From Pyricularia pennisetigena (Eukaryota > Ascomycota > Sordariomycetes > Magnaporthales > Pyriculariaceae), in the NCBI RefSeq assembly GCF_004337985.1, contig NC_043741.1:1554269-1618268 (forward strand): DNA of 64,000 nt, read 5' to 3'. Both the position numbers and the translations under genes were made by a program. This document shows positions 34,751-47,224 of this stretch, one piece after another. Numbering within the stretch: the stretch's first letter is position 1; each line of letters opens with the position of its first letter. The notes under the pieces were generated by a model. That model did not search any database. It was not told the DNA's origin and worked only from the letters and a program-made list of their open reading frames with translations.

Positions 34751-37261
34751 GATTCGATAAAAGAAAAGATAAAAAAAAAAAAAGAAAAAAAAAAAGGGTG
34801 GTGTGGGCAGCGGGCGCTTTCGTCTCTTACCGAGACTTGACTTCTGCTCCTTCTGTTGTGCGCGCCATGGACTTGGCTGCTGGTCAGCCTTCTGGCATTG
34901 GTAGAGAGCTTTTTGACTTGTTATGGAGGACGAAAGAAGCTAGTTTGGATACATGACACACATGCGCTCTAGACAAGAATGAGAGCAGACATGAAGTCTA
35001 GTATGTTCTGACCCCTAGTAACGGGCGCGCATCCAGGAGACAAAACTGACCGGCTCTAGCGCGCGCACGCGATTTGTCTGGGTGAAGCCTGTTTCTCAAG
35101 GGAAGTATCACCTTCAACTGACGGTAGGTAGGTGTACTTAGTAGACGGGAGGACTCTTGCTTGCTGATGGATGCATATATTTCAGCAGGTTTCGAGTCAA
35201 TGCTTGCAAACAAAAACGTCTCTGGACCAGTAACGACGGCGGGTAGAGGTGCTTAGGGTTGCGGAATGCAGATGGGCGCTACTGTGCGCGCGATATATTG
35301 GATCAAGAAAGGACAGGATGGATGAACCATTTGACAATGCAAGAAAAAGTGAGCTCAAGTGGACAGGTTGGGTAGCAGTGAGGGGAAGGGTTGGGTCACT
35401 CTAAAGTGGCAGAGCAAACAGTGGGTGGTGGTGGGGGGGATGTTGAAGCGGTGCCTGGGTGTCCTGGTAGGTATGGACTGCGGGTGTGGGCTCCTTTTTT
35501 TTTATCTTTTTTTTTTTATCTTTTTTAATACCTATGGGCAGTGCCTGTTGTAGGTTACTGGTTGTTTGTGTCAAACGTGTATAGTATATGCGCTAGGATG
35601 GTTAATAAATGGCAGGGTCAGGGATGTGTATCTTGGTATTTGCGGTGGACTTGAAAAGCAGGCGAGCTGTGTAGTAGTTGCGAGTTGATTTGTACCCAAC
35701 ACTGCCACATCGAGTAAAGAACATGGCACTGAATGTTGCACATTATCGGACGGAGCGCAAAGCTCACCAACGTGCTATCATCAAGTGACTAGCCAGGGGG
35801 GTGTGACCCGTCGATGGGGTCATAGGTGAACGTGCCCACATGGATGTTGTTTGCTCTCGTTCACCTTGATCCGGTCAGTTGTCGAGTACTTTTGCTTGTA
35901 TGTACAGTACCAACAGTGTTTTTGACCTGAAGCTTGGCTAAGACGTATTTGAGTGCTGCCGGATTAATGAAAAAAGCATCCCGTCGCTGCAACGCTATAT
36001 CACTTAGTTAGTACCATTGTAACCCCCAACAATGATTAGCACCGGATGCGTCGGCCATGAGGACTTGGGGGCATAGAGCTCCAAATTGGCGTGTATCAGT
36101 AGACCTTAGAAATATGCATCTCCAATCAATATCGAGGACTGAGGATGTTTGCTGCAGGGTTTGAGGAAGGGAAGCATGACTGTGGCGAGCAAGGGGGGTC
36201 ACCCCCCAAACAAGAATCAAACAGACGAGTTGAATGACAGGGGGCGCCTATTGGTGGCCTGCCTCCGCAACGGAGCCAAGTGCAAGGTAGGGAATCATCC
36301 GCAACAGTCCAAACCCATCGGTCGGTGACTGACAGACAGCTTTTGGTGGTAGCAGCTATAGGCTAATCTTGGTTTGGTACTCGATGCTGGGGGGCAGGCA
36401 ACTCGGAGGGGTTCCTGTAGACCGGGTAGGTATGTACAATAGCAACTAATAATAATACCTTACCAAGGTACTGAGTGAGGTAGGTACCTTATCTTACTGC
36501 ACCTTGTACATATGGTCTGGCGAGCAGTGGGCAGATCGACCATTTGAAATACATGGATGTGTATGTTTCGACTGTGTGGTTAAACTGGTGGTGTGTACTT
36601 TTGTGTTCGATCGATTTGGCGTCAGTCGGTAACGTTAAGGGAATTACTATCTTTTCATCATGTGTAGCAGCCTGCCCCCTTGCATATGTGGTCTACATGC
36701 ATTGATGTCTGATGTTTGAATGGTTTGCTTCAGGGATCACTGCCTTCATGAGCAAGATCGGGTAAACAATTGGTCAGTGTGCAGCAGAAGGGCGCATGAT
36801 GTTCACAATGTCACGACATAATGTTGATTTTTTTTTTTTTTTCCCCTTCTGCAGCTATAACAATTGGGATTGGTTTGCTTACCATGTACTGACATGACAT
36901 TGGATGCGTTCGCTGTCGCCCTTCCATTCCTTCGCCCTCAATTTTTTTGCTGGGCTGCTGCAAGGGCACGAATCGCGGCTGGTATGCTCCGCCAGACCAA
37001 CATGAATGAATGGTGAATGGGACGGGTGGTGATTGACTAAAATACAACCCCAGATTCGAGGCTTCCAACGGAGTTGTCTCCAACCAATCAATATGGTTGG
37101 GGTATAGCCCAGCCCTTCCTTCTATGCCGAGTGCATGATGGTCTGCGAGTAGTCGTCGGCTGAAAGAAGGGGAGTCTGGCGGCGATCTCTCCACCCTTTG
37201 CCGAGAGTAATGCCGTACAGTACCTATAGTACGGTACAGACCAGTGCTAAAAATGGCAATG

Positions 37262-37293
<32 letters not shown>

Positions 37294-39826
37294 TCTTTTT
37301 GTTCGAGTGAGCAGCATGCTGCTTTGCCAATTGCTGATTTATTCCGACGTGCTGATTGATGTCACATACCAGGTGCACATATATTGTAAAGTAGTGTTTG
37401 CAATGAAATAGAAGTATCTTGTTTTTTTTTTTTTTTTTTTCTCAGACTCACTCAAAACAACGACCAGAAAGGAGAAAGTAAAAAAAGAAAGAAAGAAAAA
37501 GTGCACACTGTAATACCACCCCACCGGAAGCCACCCCAAGTGAGTGCGCAACAAACCGTTAGAGTTGTGGGTCGCATGCACGCACTTCTTCCTAGCACCA
37601 CTCTGTCAGGGCAAGCCAGGGTAGCTTGGGTAGCTTTTTTGCTACCATATGTACCTGGGCACTATGCCTGCTTACCATGCATTTGTTCCTACTATACTCC
37701 GTTGTTTCGTACCTCGAACCACTCTACTGCTAGTACTACCAGCAAAACCATCGAGTGAAACCTGGAGCGCAGGGAAAGCTATTCTGGCTCTAGCTTCTGC
37801 TGCGGCTGCAGGAATATTGAGTCATCCAGTAAAGAGAGTCCAGGTACTATATGTGAGATTCCGAGCAAAAACGCGAACTCATCCACTCCACCATGACTAA
37901 TTTTCATGACAATTGACGGAAGAAAGCGGCCGCCGAAGCACAACTTGGTTCCCAAATAGTTCTTGCAGGGTCCAGTAATATCCAAAAGTTCATTTCAGGG
38001 CTGCAAAACCTACTACTACCGGGAATAGGTTTTGTTCTTGATTCAAATACGGCACCAAGGGTGGTATTTGTTGTCAAAATCAGGGAAGCTTGGGATGAGA
38101 TAGGTGCCTTATCCAAGGTAGCTACCGTAGCTGTCTGCCGCGTACCAGCTTGAAGGAGTAATGGGTAGCAAATTCAGGCAACATACTTCATAAATATGCA
38201 CACGATATCCGTGGTATCTTGTGGGCGCATGACCCGCATGTACCCACCGGGCTCCTGATAAAATCCATCTTGTTTATCGCACCCACCAGACCTTACTGTA
38301 AACCACAGAGCCATCATAGACGACATCCTTTCTACTACATTCAGCATTGAGAATTCCCACACGCGATGCACTTGCAACCAAGCCCTTTGGTTTTGTTGAT
38401 ATCTACCCAAGCTTATTTCCTATCAAAGACTTACTATGAGCTGATAGTATACTGAACCTTGGTCCCCGGTATGTTCTTATACTTTCAGTACTTTATTTAC
38501 GTGGTATTTATTTTTATTGCCTGGTGTATGCTCCTCTCCTCAAGCTAGCCAAACAAATACCCCACCTCCACCCACTGACAAGGAATACGTACCACCTTCA
38601 AGCACAAACCGCCCAGCCCACAACTCCAGACATGGATTTAGCCGCATTGCAACCCAAGCACGCACCCCCACACACTCTCTTACCTCTGACCGATATTCTC
38701 TGACACCATGTTCCCCTGGCTCCTTACTCACCTTAGCTCTCGTATTTTCTTTTCTTTTTTTTTTTTTTTTTTTTCTCTTCTCCCGCCAGCCATCATGCTT
38801 CGTCCGATGTCTTTCTTTCATGGTCTCATTTCTCGAGCTTTCTCATACACGACTAGACTGCAGTCCATAGGGTGAAACAGGTGTGTTGCCTGAGGTTTTG
38901 TGCCGTGACGCTCTGATGGTATGCGAGGCCTGTATCACCTTGAAAATCTGATTGTTCGGCATGTTGGTGACTATGCTGATTGTCCTCAAAAATATGGCAG
39001 TATTTCAACCTATTTGTGTTGGAAAATATGCGTGGCTGCATGATTGTCTTGGGAACTACTCACTCTAAATATCAGTTGGTGAGACTGAAAGCTGGCGACT
39101 GTCCTACAATATACATGAACAAAAAGCTGGAATAACTTGTTCACTCAAGTACTGATCGTAGGTAAGGTACCTAGCCAATTTCAACATCCATTGCATACCT
39201 GACAAATATCGTGGTTTGCAGCACGATTTGAGAACAGCCGCGATTTGTCAGGGCAATTGAATGTTCCCCATTGATGTTGCTTTTTCACTGTGTACAGGTT
39301 GGCTCCGTCTTGGCTCGGTGTGCCGGCAGACCTCCGAGAGAGACCCACTGCAAGACCTGGCGAGAGCCCTTGCTGCATGCATACATCCAAAAACGGCAAT
39401 ACAAATTTCTCGGTAAGGTAAGGTACGATATAGGCAGGTTAAGCTATGAGAGGCAGGCATATATCAGGTAAATCCTGCCTCTGTTGTACGTTTACTAGCT
39501 CCCGAGTCCACGAATTTCTGAATTTACTATGGCACTGTCCTATTTGCAGCCACTTTGGTCACGGGCGCTGGGTTTCCTCCGTCAACACAGCATCATGGCG
39601 AACCAGCCGCGCACAATGGCAACCAGATTGCACCTCTAGACCAGATACCCGAGGGGTCGATCTGTTTGCCCCAACCACCTACCTAACCTGGGCATCGTTG
39701 CTCAAATTCCAACTGTCTTGCAAATACGTGCAAGCCCATCCTCGCTGGCTTTGCTTTCTTTATGTTTGATCACTTCAATTCTCAAATGGATCTGGAAATT
39801 ACGTCTCCCTGCCTAGGTAACCAGAC
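34751..39826. other. long divergent spacer, 5.1 kb
   Basis: No supported gene on either strand. It has an A-rich tract just upstream of the RRM gene (34770-34797), a T30 tract (37263-37292), T tracts near 36830, 37421 and 38758, and GGTACC sites at 36483 and 39166. Short ORFs here are built on homopolymers or lack conserved motifs. A poorly conserved gene or a non-coding RNA cannot be excluded. Confidence 0.5.
37263..37292 (+). repeat. T30 homopolymer
   Basis: Thirty uninterrupted T residues in the long spacer. Confidence 0.85.
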
Positions 39827-42191
39827 ATGGCCACGGACGCCTGCAGTCCCCAGTCCAAGGTTGACAGATGGTTGAACCAGCTTATCCTTCGACATGTCTC
39901 TGGTCACAGTTCGCCACTCAAGGTATTGCGCAGAAGACATCAACGCAAGGGCCAAGGCCCCTACAGGGATAAGAGTCCGAATCAAGAACTGAACGTCTCA
40001 ACGGCTCCGAAGAGGGTACATGATGATCGTGGCCAGTGTGGAGATTCAGTATGCCAAGACAAAATGATCGAGATTGAGAAATGGATCTCGAAAACGGTGA
40101 CGAGCCCGGGTCAAACTCGACAGCGCCCTTCTAGTCATATATCTGGTAATTCCGCCTCGCAAAGCCCTCAAAAGCCCCCACAACGACGACATAGTAGGGA
40201 CTATCACATCTCGACTGGGAATCTTGGTCACAAGCGCAAGAGGTCACCGTCCGAGGCTAGTTGTGGGAGCAGACCAAAGCAGCGCATCCAAAGATCATCC
40301 CAGTTCGAGAAGCGGCCTCGGCACAAGACTCGCGAAGATCGATACGATATGCACCACAGCAAACATCATCCACGAAAGGTTACCGAAGCCAGAGCCGATG
40401 GCAACATGGACAGGGATAGACAAAGGTCCAGGAAGGCCGCCTTATTAAAACCTTCGCGTGGTGTGGTGGCCAAGTTTACATCAGATGCTATCCTTAGCGA
40501 GCGTGTGACTGTAAGCTCGCCCAGGAAGAATCGAGGGTTAACATGCATGATAGCTGATTTGTACACCAGACACATCCAGGACCAGGACTGTTTGGCAAGT
40601 TCAATGCTATCAAGCGCCCCCGTAGGTTCAAATAGATCGCCACTCATTATTTGCTCCATCCTATGAAGTACTTGGATCATACTGATCTGACCGGTATCCA
40701 GTTGTTGACCTTGAATTCCATGACATGAATTTTCTGAAAGCTCCGTATGAGGAGCTGAGTGCCAAAAACGCATCTCGTGCTCGTGTACGCGAGAAGAATC
40801 GACAAGAAAGGTTAAACGAGGAGGTGTCAGCATTCTTCACAAAAGCAGCCCCTGTATCTAAAGGGCCACACCATTACCACCATAGGCCAACGACGTCGAA
40901 TGAATATTGGACGATGCCGGACCGCCTTTCTGCCACAAGATCGGATTTATATCCATCTCAATCACGCCATGGAAGTGCAGGCAGAACACCAGTACGGAAT
41001 GTGAATAAACATCCGAGAGGGAGTTCCGGTGACAGTTCCTCGCCTCTCAAACAGGAACTGCTGCAGAGGTTAGAGCAGATAGGGTGCCCTGATCAATGCA
41101 ACGCAAACTCTTTACTCACAGGCAGCTCCTCCCTGGGCAAGATTACACGATCAATCATAGAGACAGGAGTCCTTGACGGCACTGTATTTCCACGACGGTC
41201 AAGCTTCGCACAGCCCTCAAATCACCAAAATCTTGATTGTGATGCATCTTTGCTTCAACCTGCAACAAACCCTGATCTTTCCACAATGACTATCAACATA
41301 TGGAATCATCCACGACAGCTGAAGAAGAACCAAGACCTGAAAAATTTTCCAACCCAAGTTGTACCACCGCTGCCGGTGCCAACTGCACAAAAGGGCCCGA
41401 GCCCAATGAAGCAAGCACATGTCTTGCCTTCAGAAGAAGAGCTTTCGGTTGATACGCAAGGCTGTACAAATCTCCCCACTTGTTCCATAAAGTCACTGCC
41501 GTCAAGCATACCTGCCCGTCCCCAGCCGCCCAAGTCCCGACTTGTTCAGATACTCCAGAAAGCGGCCGATAACTTTGCCCTGTCCCAGCCACATGAAAAC
41601 CCGGGCGGACAAGTGATCACTGAATTGCAAGCAGATCAAGGGTTACGTTCGCCAATCCTTCAGCCGTCGCTCTCAAATCTTCAACAGCATAGTATAGCGC
41701 CAAACGCCGTAATGACTCTCCTGCCGCCAAACCCAGATCTTCACGTTGGCTTTCCCCCGAGACACGTTGCTGACTCTCGGCTCCATCACAATACCGCAGG
41801 AGCTTCAACATCACCCCTACAGCCTCTGTCGACTAGCCGAAAGGATTTCTATGGTAATCACGCACCACGGTCTCCGTCGATGGTTCAGGAAGCTCCCCAG
41901 CTCACGGCCAACCATCGACAAAGCGGAAAGTCGGCTGATATGGCACAGTATATAGCCATGATTGAGAGCGAAATATTGGGAGTTGAACCAGATTCAAAGC
42001 CGAATGATACTGGTCATGATGGGCAGTGGGAACAAGACACCGAGACGTATGATGAGCCTATTGAACACTCGCAGGATGGCTACATTACTGGCCGATTTAC
42101 GAGAAGCGGCCTCACCCTGCCTTTGGCAGTTGAAGAGGAAACTGGACTCTCAATGGTTGACTTTTGGACGAGAAATCCTTTCGTCAATTAA
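39827..42191 (+). CDS. unknown basic, mostly disordered protein, 741 aa
   Basis: I do not recognise a named family. Exons are 39827-40510, 40570-40621 and 40702-42191. The middle exon is supported by phase on both sides and gives a compact block: GPGLFGKFNAIKRP joined to VDLEFHDMNFL. A charged helix follows (SRARVREKNRQERLNEEVSA, then FF), which looks like the one conserved part. Before it the protein is rich in Arg, Lys, Ser and His (nuclear-signal-like KRKRSPS). After it come long Pro/Ser/Gln-rich stretches. The C-terminus has an acidic segment and ends SMVDFWTRNPFVN; an FW-x-(P/R)-N-like ending is, from memory, seen in other ascomycete hypothetical proteins. Introns are 59 and 80 nt with branch-like CTGAT/CTGAC. 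A nuclear scaffold or regulator is possible, but function is not assignable. Confidence 0.75.
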
Positions 42192-42674
42192 TGTTGTTTT
42201 GGCTTCGCAATCCCTGTTGGACATGATATGGGAAGCAAATAAGGAGATATTGCATCAAGCATGGCGATGCCAAGAACCTGAATATATATATATATTCCCG
42301 AAGCTGCTCCTAGCCTTGTGGAATTTAATCCTATTTCTTGCGCAGACATTCTTTCCAATCCATCTCATCATATGTGGACTACATTACAGGTTACTGGTCT
42401 GCTGGATCTGCTGGCGAGAGCCCCATGTGCTTGGCCAGCGGCTAAAACATAAAGTGAACTCGCATATAAATACTCAGTGACTGTGAAGTTTAGTGAATTC
42501 AGATATGGGATCAACTATCACATCCGTCTTGTAGCGGCGTGGGCTGAATGCTATGCTATATTGAGACATTGAAGCTCGGAGAAAGGCAACCGACATTTGA
42601 AACTCAAAGATGGGTGAGGAGCACCTACAGGATAGCACGTTGTCCGCATGATCGTACCTTCCATTTATCAAATC
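42192..42674. other. spacer between convergent genes
   Basis: 3' flanks of the 741-aa gene and TVP23. It has a short AT repeat at about 42283-42294. No gene seen. Confidence 0.5.
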
Positions 42675-43451
42675 TCAACTCCTCGAAAACAACCGCCCCG
42701 CGAGCCCTGTCGCAATAGACCCTGCCAAGTTGCCCGTTGAGAAAGCGCTGCCGGCCAGGTTGGATGCCTGGCTGAACTTGTCGCAACGGGAGAAGGCGAG
42801 CGAGTTGGTAATGGTGAGCACGAGTGCAATGGCTAAGTTCAAGTCAGCGTCGAAAGGATCTCCAAAAAAAAATAGCACCCAAGGCCCCTTTTTTGTGTTT
42901 TGGTTTTGTAACTCACCAACAAGCGGCAGCCATATGAACTTGAGTCGCACGAGCGCCAAGACGGCCAGGCCGATCCAGAGGAGCGGCTGAGCGTAGATGG
43001 CGAGCCAGAAGAAGCGGCTGTCGGTTGGGTTGACGGTCTTGGTGCCAGGCTCGCTGCTCTCAAAGACCCAGTGCGAGTCGCCGCTCTGGGGGTCGACCTC
43101 GTTCCACCAGCGCAGGCCGACGAGGCGGCGGCCGGCAATGTTTTTGAGGTAGTAGAAGTCGGCGGCGAGGAGGAGGATGGTGATGATGAAGATCATAACC
43201 ATGTTATCTATAAAAATGAGGCCAAAAAGGTACACGAGCAGGCTTGCTGTGGGCCAAATGAGGTCAGTCTTTGTGGTCTAGTACGGAGTCCATGTTTGTG
43301 TATGTGTGTGTGTGTGTGTGTGTGTATGTCTGGCCTGGCCTGGAGACAACTTACCAACTCTAAAAGCGAGAAAGGTCAACAGCGTGATGGGGTGCGAGCT
43401 TAACCTCCAGCTCAAGGAGCCCGCGGCGGGCTGCTGTTGTGCTTCCATCAT
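42675..43451 (-). CDS. TVP23: Golgi apparatus membrane protein Tvp23
   Basis: Multi-pass membrane protein (DUF846) of late Golgi vesicles. Minus-strand exons: 43355-43451, 42917-43246 and 42675-42832, giving 194 aa, the usual length. The core has [20 protein letters not shown], then [44 protein letters not shown] and [10 protein letters not shown], closing with [20 protein letters not shown] and a Gly/Ala-rich end. About four hydrophobic segments are visible. The second intron (84 nt, 42833-42916) is a multiple of three and has no stop, so an unspliced frame reads through it. It is called an intron because it has gtgagt, a GCTGAC branch site and TAG, and removal restores the family sequence. 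Two adjacent ATGs (43451, 43448) are possible starts. Confidence 0.95.
43303..43325 (+). repeat. TG dinucleotide microsatellite in TVP23 intron 1
   Basis: Eleven TG units. On the gene's strand this is a CA repeat inside the 108-nt first intron. Confidence 0.85.
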
Positions 43452-44116
43452 CTGGGACAGGTCTGGTATAGGTGCCGATCAAAGTGCTTGTGTCTTTTCA
43501 GGCAGCCAGTTGAACAACTGACGATGAAAACCTGCAAGGCCTCCTCCTCTTGAAACGGAGATTGTGCGATCTCAGTACACGCAGCCGAGATGGAGTAGCT
43601 TGCTGGCAGTGGTGGGAACGGGTGGAAGCTGTTTCGGAAGCTGGGTATAGAGGATTTGTGTCTTTTCGTCGTCGATCAATTGCGCCGAGCTTGTTTGTCG
43701 TAGCTTCCGCAAAAGAACGCTGGCGTCAAGGGATATCGTGAGAGCTGCCGCGCGTTTGGTGGGCAGGCAATTGTGTCCAAGTAATCAATGTGTAACGGCA
43801 GTCCTTTGGAGGTTTGTTGGGTTAGAAACTGTTAGTTACTTGCGCTGGCTCCTGACGCGTGGTCAATATGGCGATGTGGCTGACGCATGCTCAAGGGTTA
43901 GGGTTGGCTGATCGGTTGGTTGACGGCGAGTCTGCGACTCGGCTATGGCCTGCATGCAGTACTTTCCTGGAGGGAACTACTGCATATTAATTAATGTCTA
44001 GCATGCTGTAAACTTTAGCCAAAAACAAACCTCAGCTTGGGAAAAGAAAAAGTCATCAATCGTCGACATTTTGTCACATTTCCCCGGTGTCAGCGACGCC
44101 TGTAGTCCTTATCACG
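43452..44116. other. divergent spacer between TVP23 and the CLYBL-like gene
   Basis: Contains both promoters. No supported gene. Confidence 0.5.
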
Positions 44117-45265
44117 ATGGCTCCAACTTCACTTCTTCGCAGAGCGCTATTCTATGGTAAAGCCGCAACATTCTCTTCTCCTCATTCCGCATGGTCTATG
44201 CCGAGCGTCTGATAAACAGCTTGACTAAGAAAATGTCGCCGGGTTGCTTTCTCGCACAAAGTCCCGGCATCATCCCCAAAACACATCGCAAAGTCCTTGA
44301 CTCTAAAATCAGACAATGTGACCTACGACCTCGAGGACTCTGTGTCTCTTGCCAGCAAGGATGCCGCACTTGAGAGCCTGCTCCGTCACCTGAAGTCACT
44401 AGACGGGCGGCCGCAGTCCATCCGTGAGGTTGCGGCGCGCATCAACCCTATCCACACTGCTCAGGGCAGCAGGGAACTCACCGCGCTGGCTGCGCTCCCA
44501 CAGGTGGACGCCATCCTCCTCCCCAAGGTCGACTCTAGCTGCGACGTAGTGGAAGCCGCGCAGATGGTCGACATGGCAGATGTGAAGCGGAGAGACGCGT
44601 TTGAAGTGCTGCGGCAAAGGCAGACCGGTCGGGGCGGCACCGTCAACAGCCGCCCTGCCAGTGGCAACTACCGGCGCATCTCGCTAATCGCCCTCGTTGA
44701 GTCTGCCCGGGCCATCGAAGACCTCCGCGAGATCTGCACCGCGCTCCATGGTAGAAAGTCTGACTCGGGCGAGCTGCTGGCTCAGCTTTCCGGGCTCGTG
44801 TTTGGCGCTGAGGACTTTGCGCGGGACTTGAGCATCACGCGGACGCCGTCCCTGGCCGAGTTCCAGTACGCTCGCAGCAGGATGGTGACGGCGGCCCGGG
44901 CTTACGACGTCCCGAGCATCATCGACCTTGTCTGCACCGCCTACAAGGAGCCTGCCCGGCTCGAGGAGGAGTGCCGGAACGGCAGGGGTATGGGTTTCAG
45001 CGGGAAGCAGGTCATACACCCGGGGCAGCTCGAGACGGTGCATAGCTTGTTCGGTGTGGCGGATGCGGAGGCCGAGTGGGCTGTCCGGATATTTGTTGCC
45101 AACGCCAAGGCCGAAGCCCAAGGACGCGGGGCCTGGGCAATGGACAACCAGATGATTGATGCTCCGGTCATCGGGCGGGCCCGGGGCCTTGTTGAGAGGG
45201 CAAGGCTTTGCGGGATAGATGTCGATGCCCTAATGGAAAAGTGGAAAGATCAGAAGCCCGAATAG
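44117..45265 (+). CDS. CLYBL/HpcH-type lyase, probably mitochondrial
   Basis: HpcH/HpaI aldolase family, citrate lyase beta-like. Relatives act on C-C bonds of CoA esters such as malyl- or citramalyl-CoA. Exons are 44117-44156 and 44262-45265, giving 347 aa. The splice rebuilds ALFY|VPASSPKHIAKSL, the family's opening phosphate-binding block. Next come YDLEDSVS (acidic metal-site motif), a RxNP-like R-I-N-P-I, ILLPKVDSS, LIALVESARAI (catalytic/metal Glu) and VFGAEDFARDL. The C-terminal lid includes GMGFSGKQVIHPGQL. The N-terminus MAPTSLLRRALFY is short and basic; a mitochondrial location is likely from relatives but not proved. The exact substrate is unknown. Confidence 0.92.
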
Positions 45266-45675
45266 CTAATCAGCACGTGTTAGCTACGCACTCCTGGCTT
45301 ACAGGGTTTTAAATACTTTCATCAGCGGAAAGCCACATGTACGGTACAGGTGAAACAATGTAGACTAAATCGATATACGGAGGCTCAATTTGATAAGCCC
45401 CCCCAGGTGGCGGCCTTCTGGGGGATCGGGACCGGGCCCCACATATAGGTACCAAGTCAAATATACAACATAAACAATAAATCCCCTAGCCCAAAACAAA
45501 GAAAATCAGATTTCTACACGAAAGGAAGGCCGGATACGATCCACGACGCAAAGCACAACTTTTCTTTTTGGTGGTGTGCAAGGAAAATTAAATGGATCCA
45601 CAAGGGGACACTTCAGCTAGACTCCAGAAAGACCAAACCCCATGTTAACATGCCGCTAAAACAATCAAACCCACA
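45266..45675. other. spacer between convergent genes
   Basis: 3' flanks of the CLYBL-like gene and the membrane-protein gene. It has a GGTACC site at 45448 and no gene. Confidence 0.5.
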
Positions 45676-47224
45676 CTACTTGGTCGTTACACCCCGCGCC
45701 CTCTCGATCGCCTGATCCAGCTGCCTCTCCTCGTCCTCCAGCCGGGCGATCTCAGCCGCTGTCATGCCATCCTCGACCAGATGAGCGTAGGTACCAGACA
45801 TGGCGGTGTCTGACCGTCCCACGACCGGCACACGCTCACCTTCCATCGCCATGGCGGCGCCCGCAGGCCCGGGAGCAGTTGATATTGGCTGTACCACGGG
45901 CGGCGTCGACGAGGCAGTGCCGATGGCGGACGCGGACCCGACGGCGGTGTCTGCCATCGAGACGTTGGACGGGCGGTCGCTGTATGGGGCGTAATCAGCT
46001 CCTGCTGATTGTTCGTCTTGGTGATGAGCAGCCATGAGACCCGCAGTCCCGGTTGCGACCGAGGCCTCGGCGGCTGCCCCGGCGAGCGCCCCGTCCCGGT
46101 GGAAATGAGGACGGCCGTCGTCGGAATAGGGCGAGTGAGCCCCGCTCTCGGACACGGCGGCGTTGGCTGCTTCCTTTTCGGCAACGATATCGCCGGACCG
46201 CCCGCCTCCGTTGTATCCAAGCACGTGGGTGGCCTCGGCATTCCTGCGCCGCCGGCGGAGGATGCAAAAGGCAAGTGCCCCTGCTATCAGGAGGAATCCC
46301 AGGCCAGCGCCTACAGCAATGCCTGCGATTTCTGCAGTGGATAGTTTCCTGCTTGATGGTGACGAGGAAGCCGTAGGCGCTAGGCTTCCGCTGTCGGGCC
46401 GGACCGTCTGCGAGGGCATCGGATTCCCTGTAGTCTCGGTTGCTTCGTCCCCCGTTGATCCACCGGGGCTAAGAGTATCATCGGTCTCCCGGAGCATTGG
46501 TTCCGTCACGGCCACGAGCCTTGCGAAATTCACATCGCTCTTGTCCATGCGAGTCAAGGCAAAGCGCTTCGTGGTCGCGATAGGCAGGGTGCTGTCTGCA
46601 GGAGACTCTGCTTGTCGAGAGCCGATGCCCGAGTCCAAGGACAGAACAGGACTATATGTGAGCTTAAAATGTAATATCACCGGCTTGGGGTAGTCGATCT
46701 TCATGCCATCCTGATTGAGACCCAGCGAGACGCTCTCGGTAGGCCTATTCAGCAGTTTGTCCACTGCCTCCAACTGAAGACTTATCGTGACGATGGCTCC
46801 TGCTGGCACCTGCGTGCTCGGTCGAATCGGCTCCGTTCCCACTGAGATGCGTGTCAACTTGGTTACGAGATCGTTTCAGCAGCGACAAGTAAAGGCAGAT
46901 AACAAACATACTTTTAACGTCCATTTTGATATCCTTGAAGCTATTCCTGCCATCACCGGTATATATGCTGACCTGGTCGCTCTGGCGCAACAAGCTGATC
47001 TCGCTGATCCGAAACGTCGCATTGGCAGAAAATGGGACCTGGAGACTAGGTTCGGGTTGAGCCTTCAAGTCGTTATATGTGAACAGGTTTGTTGTCCCAT
47101 TTTGGGTTTGGGTCTTGGGGAGGCCGGTGTCAAAGTCGAATCTGACGCCCCTGGCCACGACGAGCCCGACATACTGTAGCGCGGCGGCCCCGAGGAGCAG
47201 CACGCTCGACGAGTACAATCGCAT
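45676..47224 (-). CDS. single-pass membrane protein with large extracellular part, unknown function
   Basis: Minus-strand exons 46912-47224 and 45676-46841, giving 492 aa. An N-terminal signal peptide (LLLGAAALQYVGLVVA) is followed by a predicted lumenal/extracellular domain with N-glycosylation sites, a Ser/Thr/Pro-rich stalk, one transmembrane segment (EIAGIAVGAGLGFLLIAGAL, about residues 265-290) and a basic stop-transfer R-R-R-R-R. A cytosolic Ala/Ser-rich tail ends in an acidic/basic helix. The unspliced frame of exon 1 reads through gtatgt; acceptor 46842 is the phase-compatible choice and gives KMDVKMGTEPIRPSTQVPAG. No named family is recognised. The layout resembles fungal membrane sensors, but this is only analogy. 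Confidence 0.8.

Noticed and set aside
36811..37317. 168-codon minus-strand frame
   Set aside because: It begins in a poly-Lys run made by the T30 tract, has no domain, and shows no coding-like composition.
43894..43906. GGGTTAGGGTT, telomere-like repeat
   Set aside because: Fewer than two full units inside a promoter; consistent with chance or a single factor-binding site, not a telomere.
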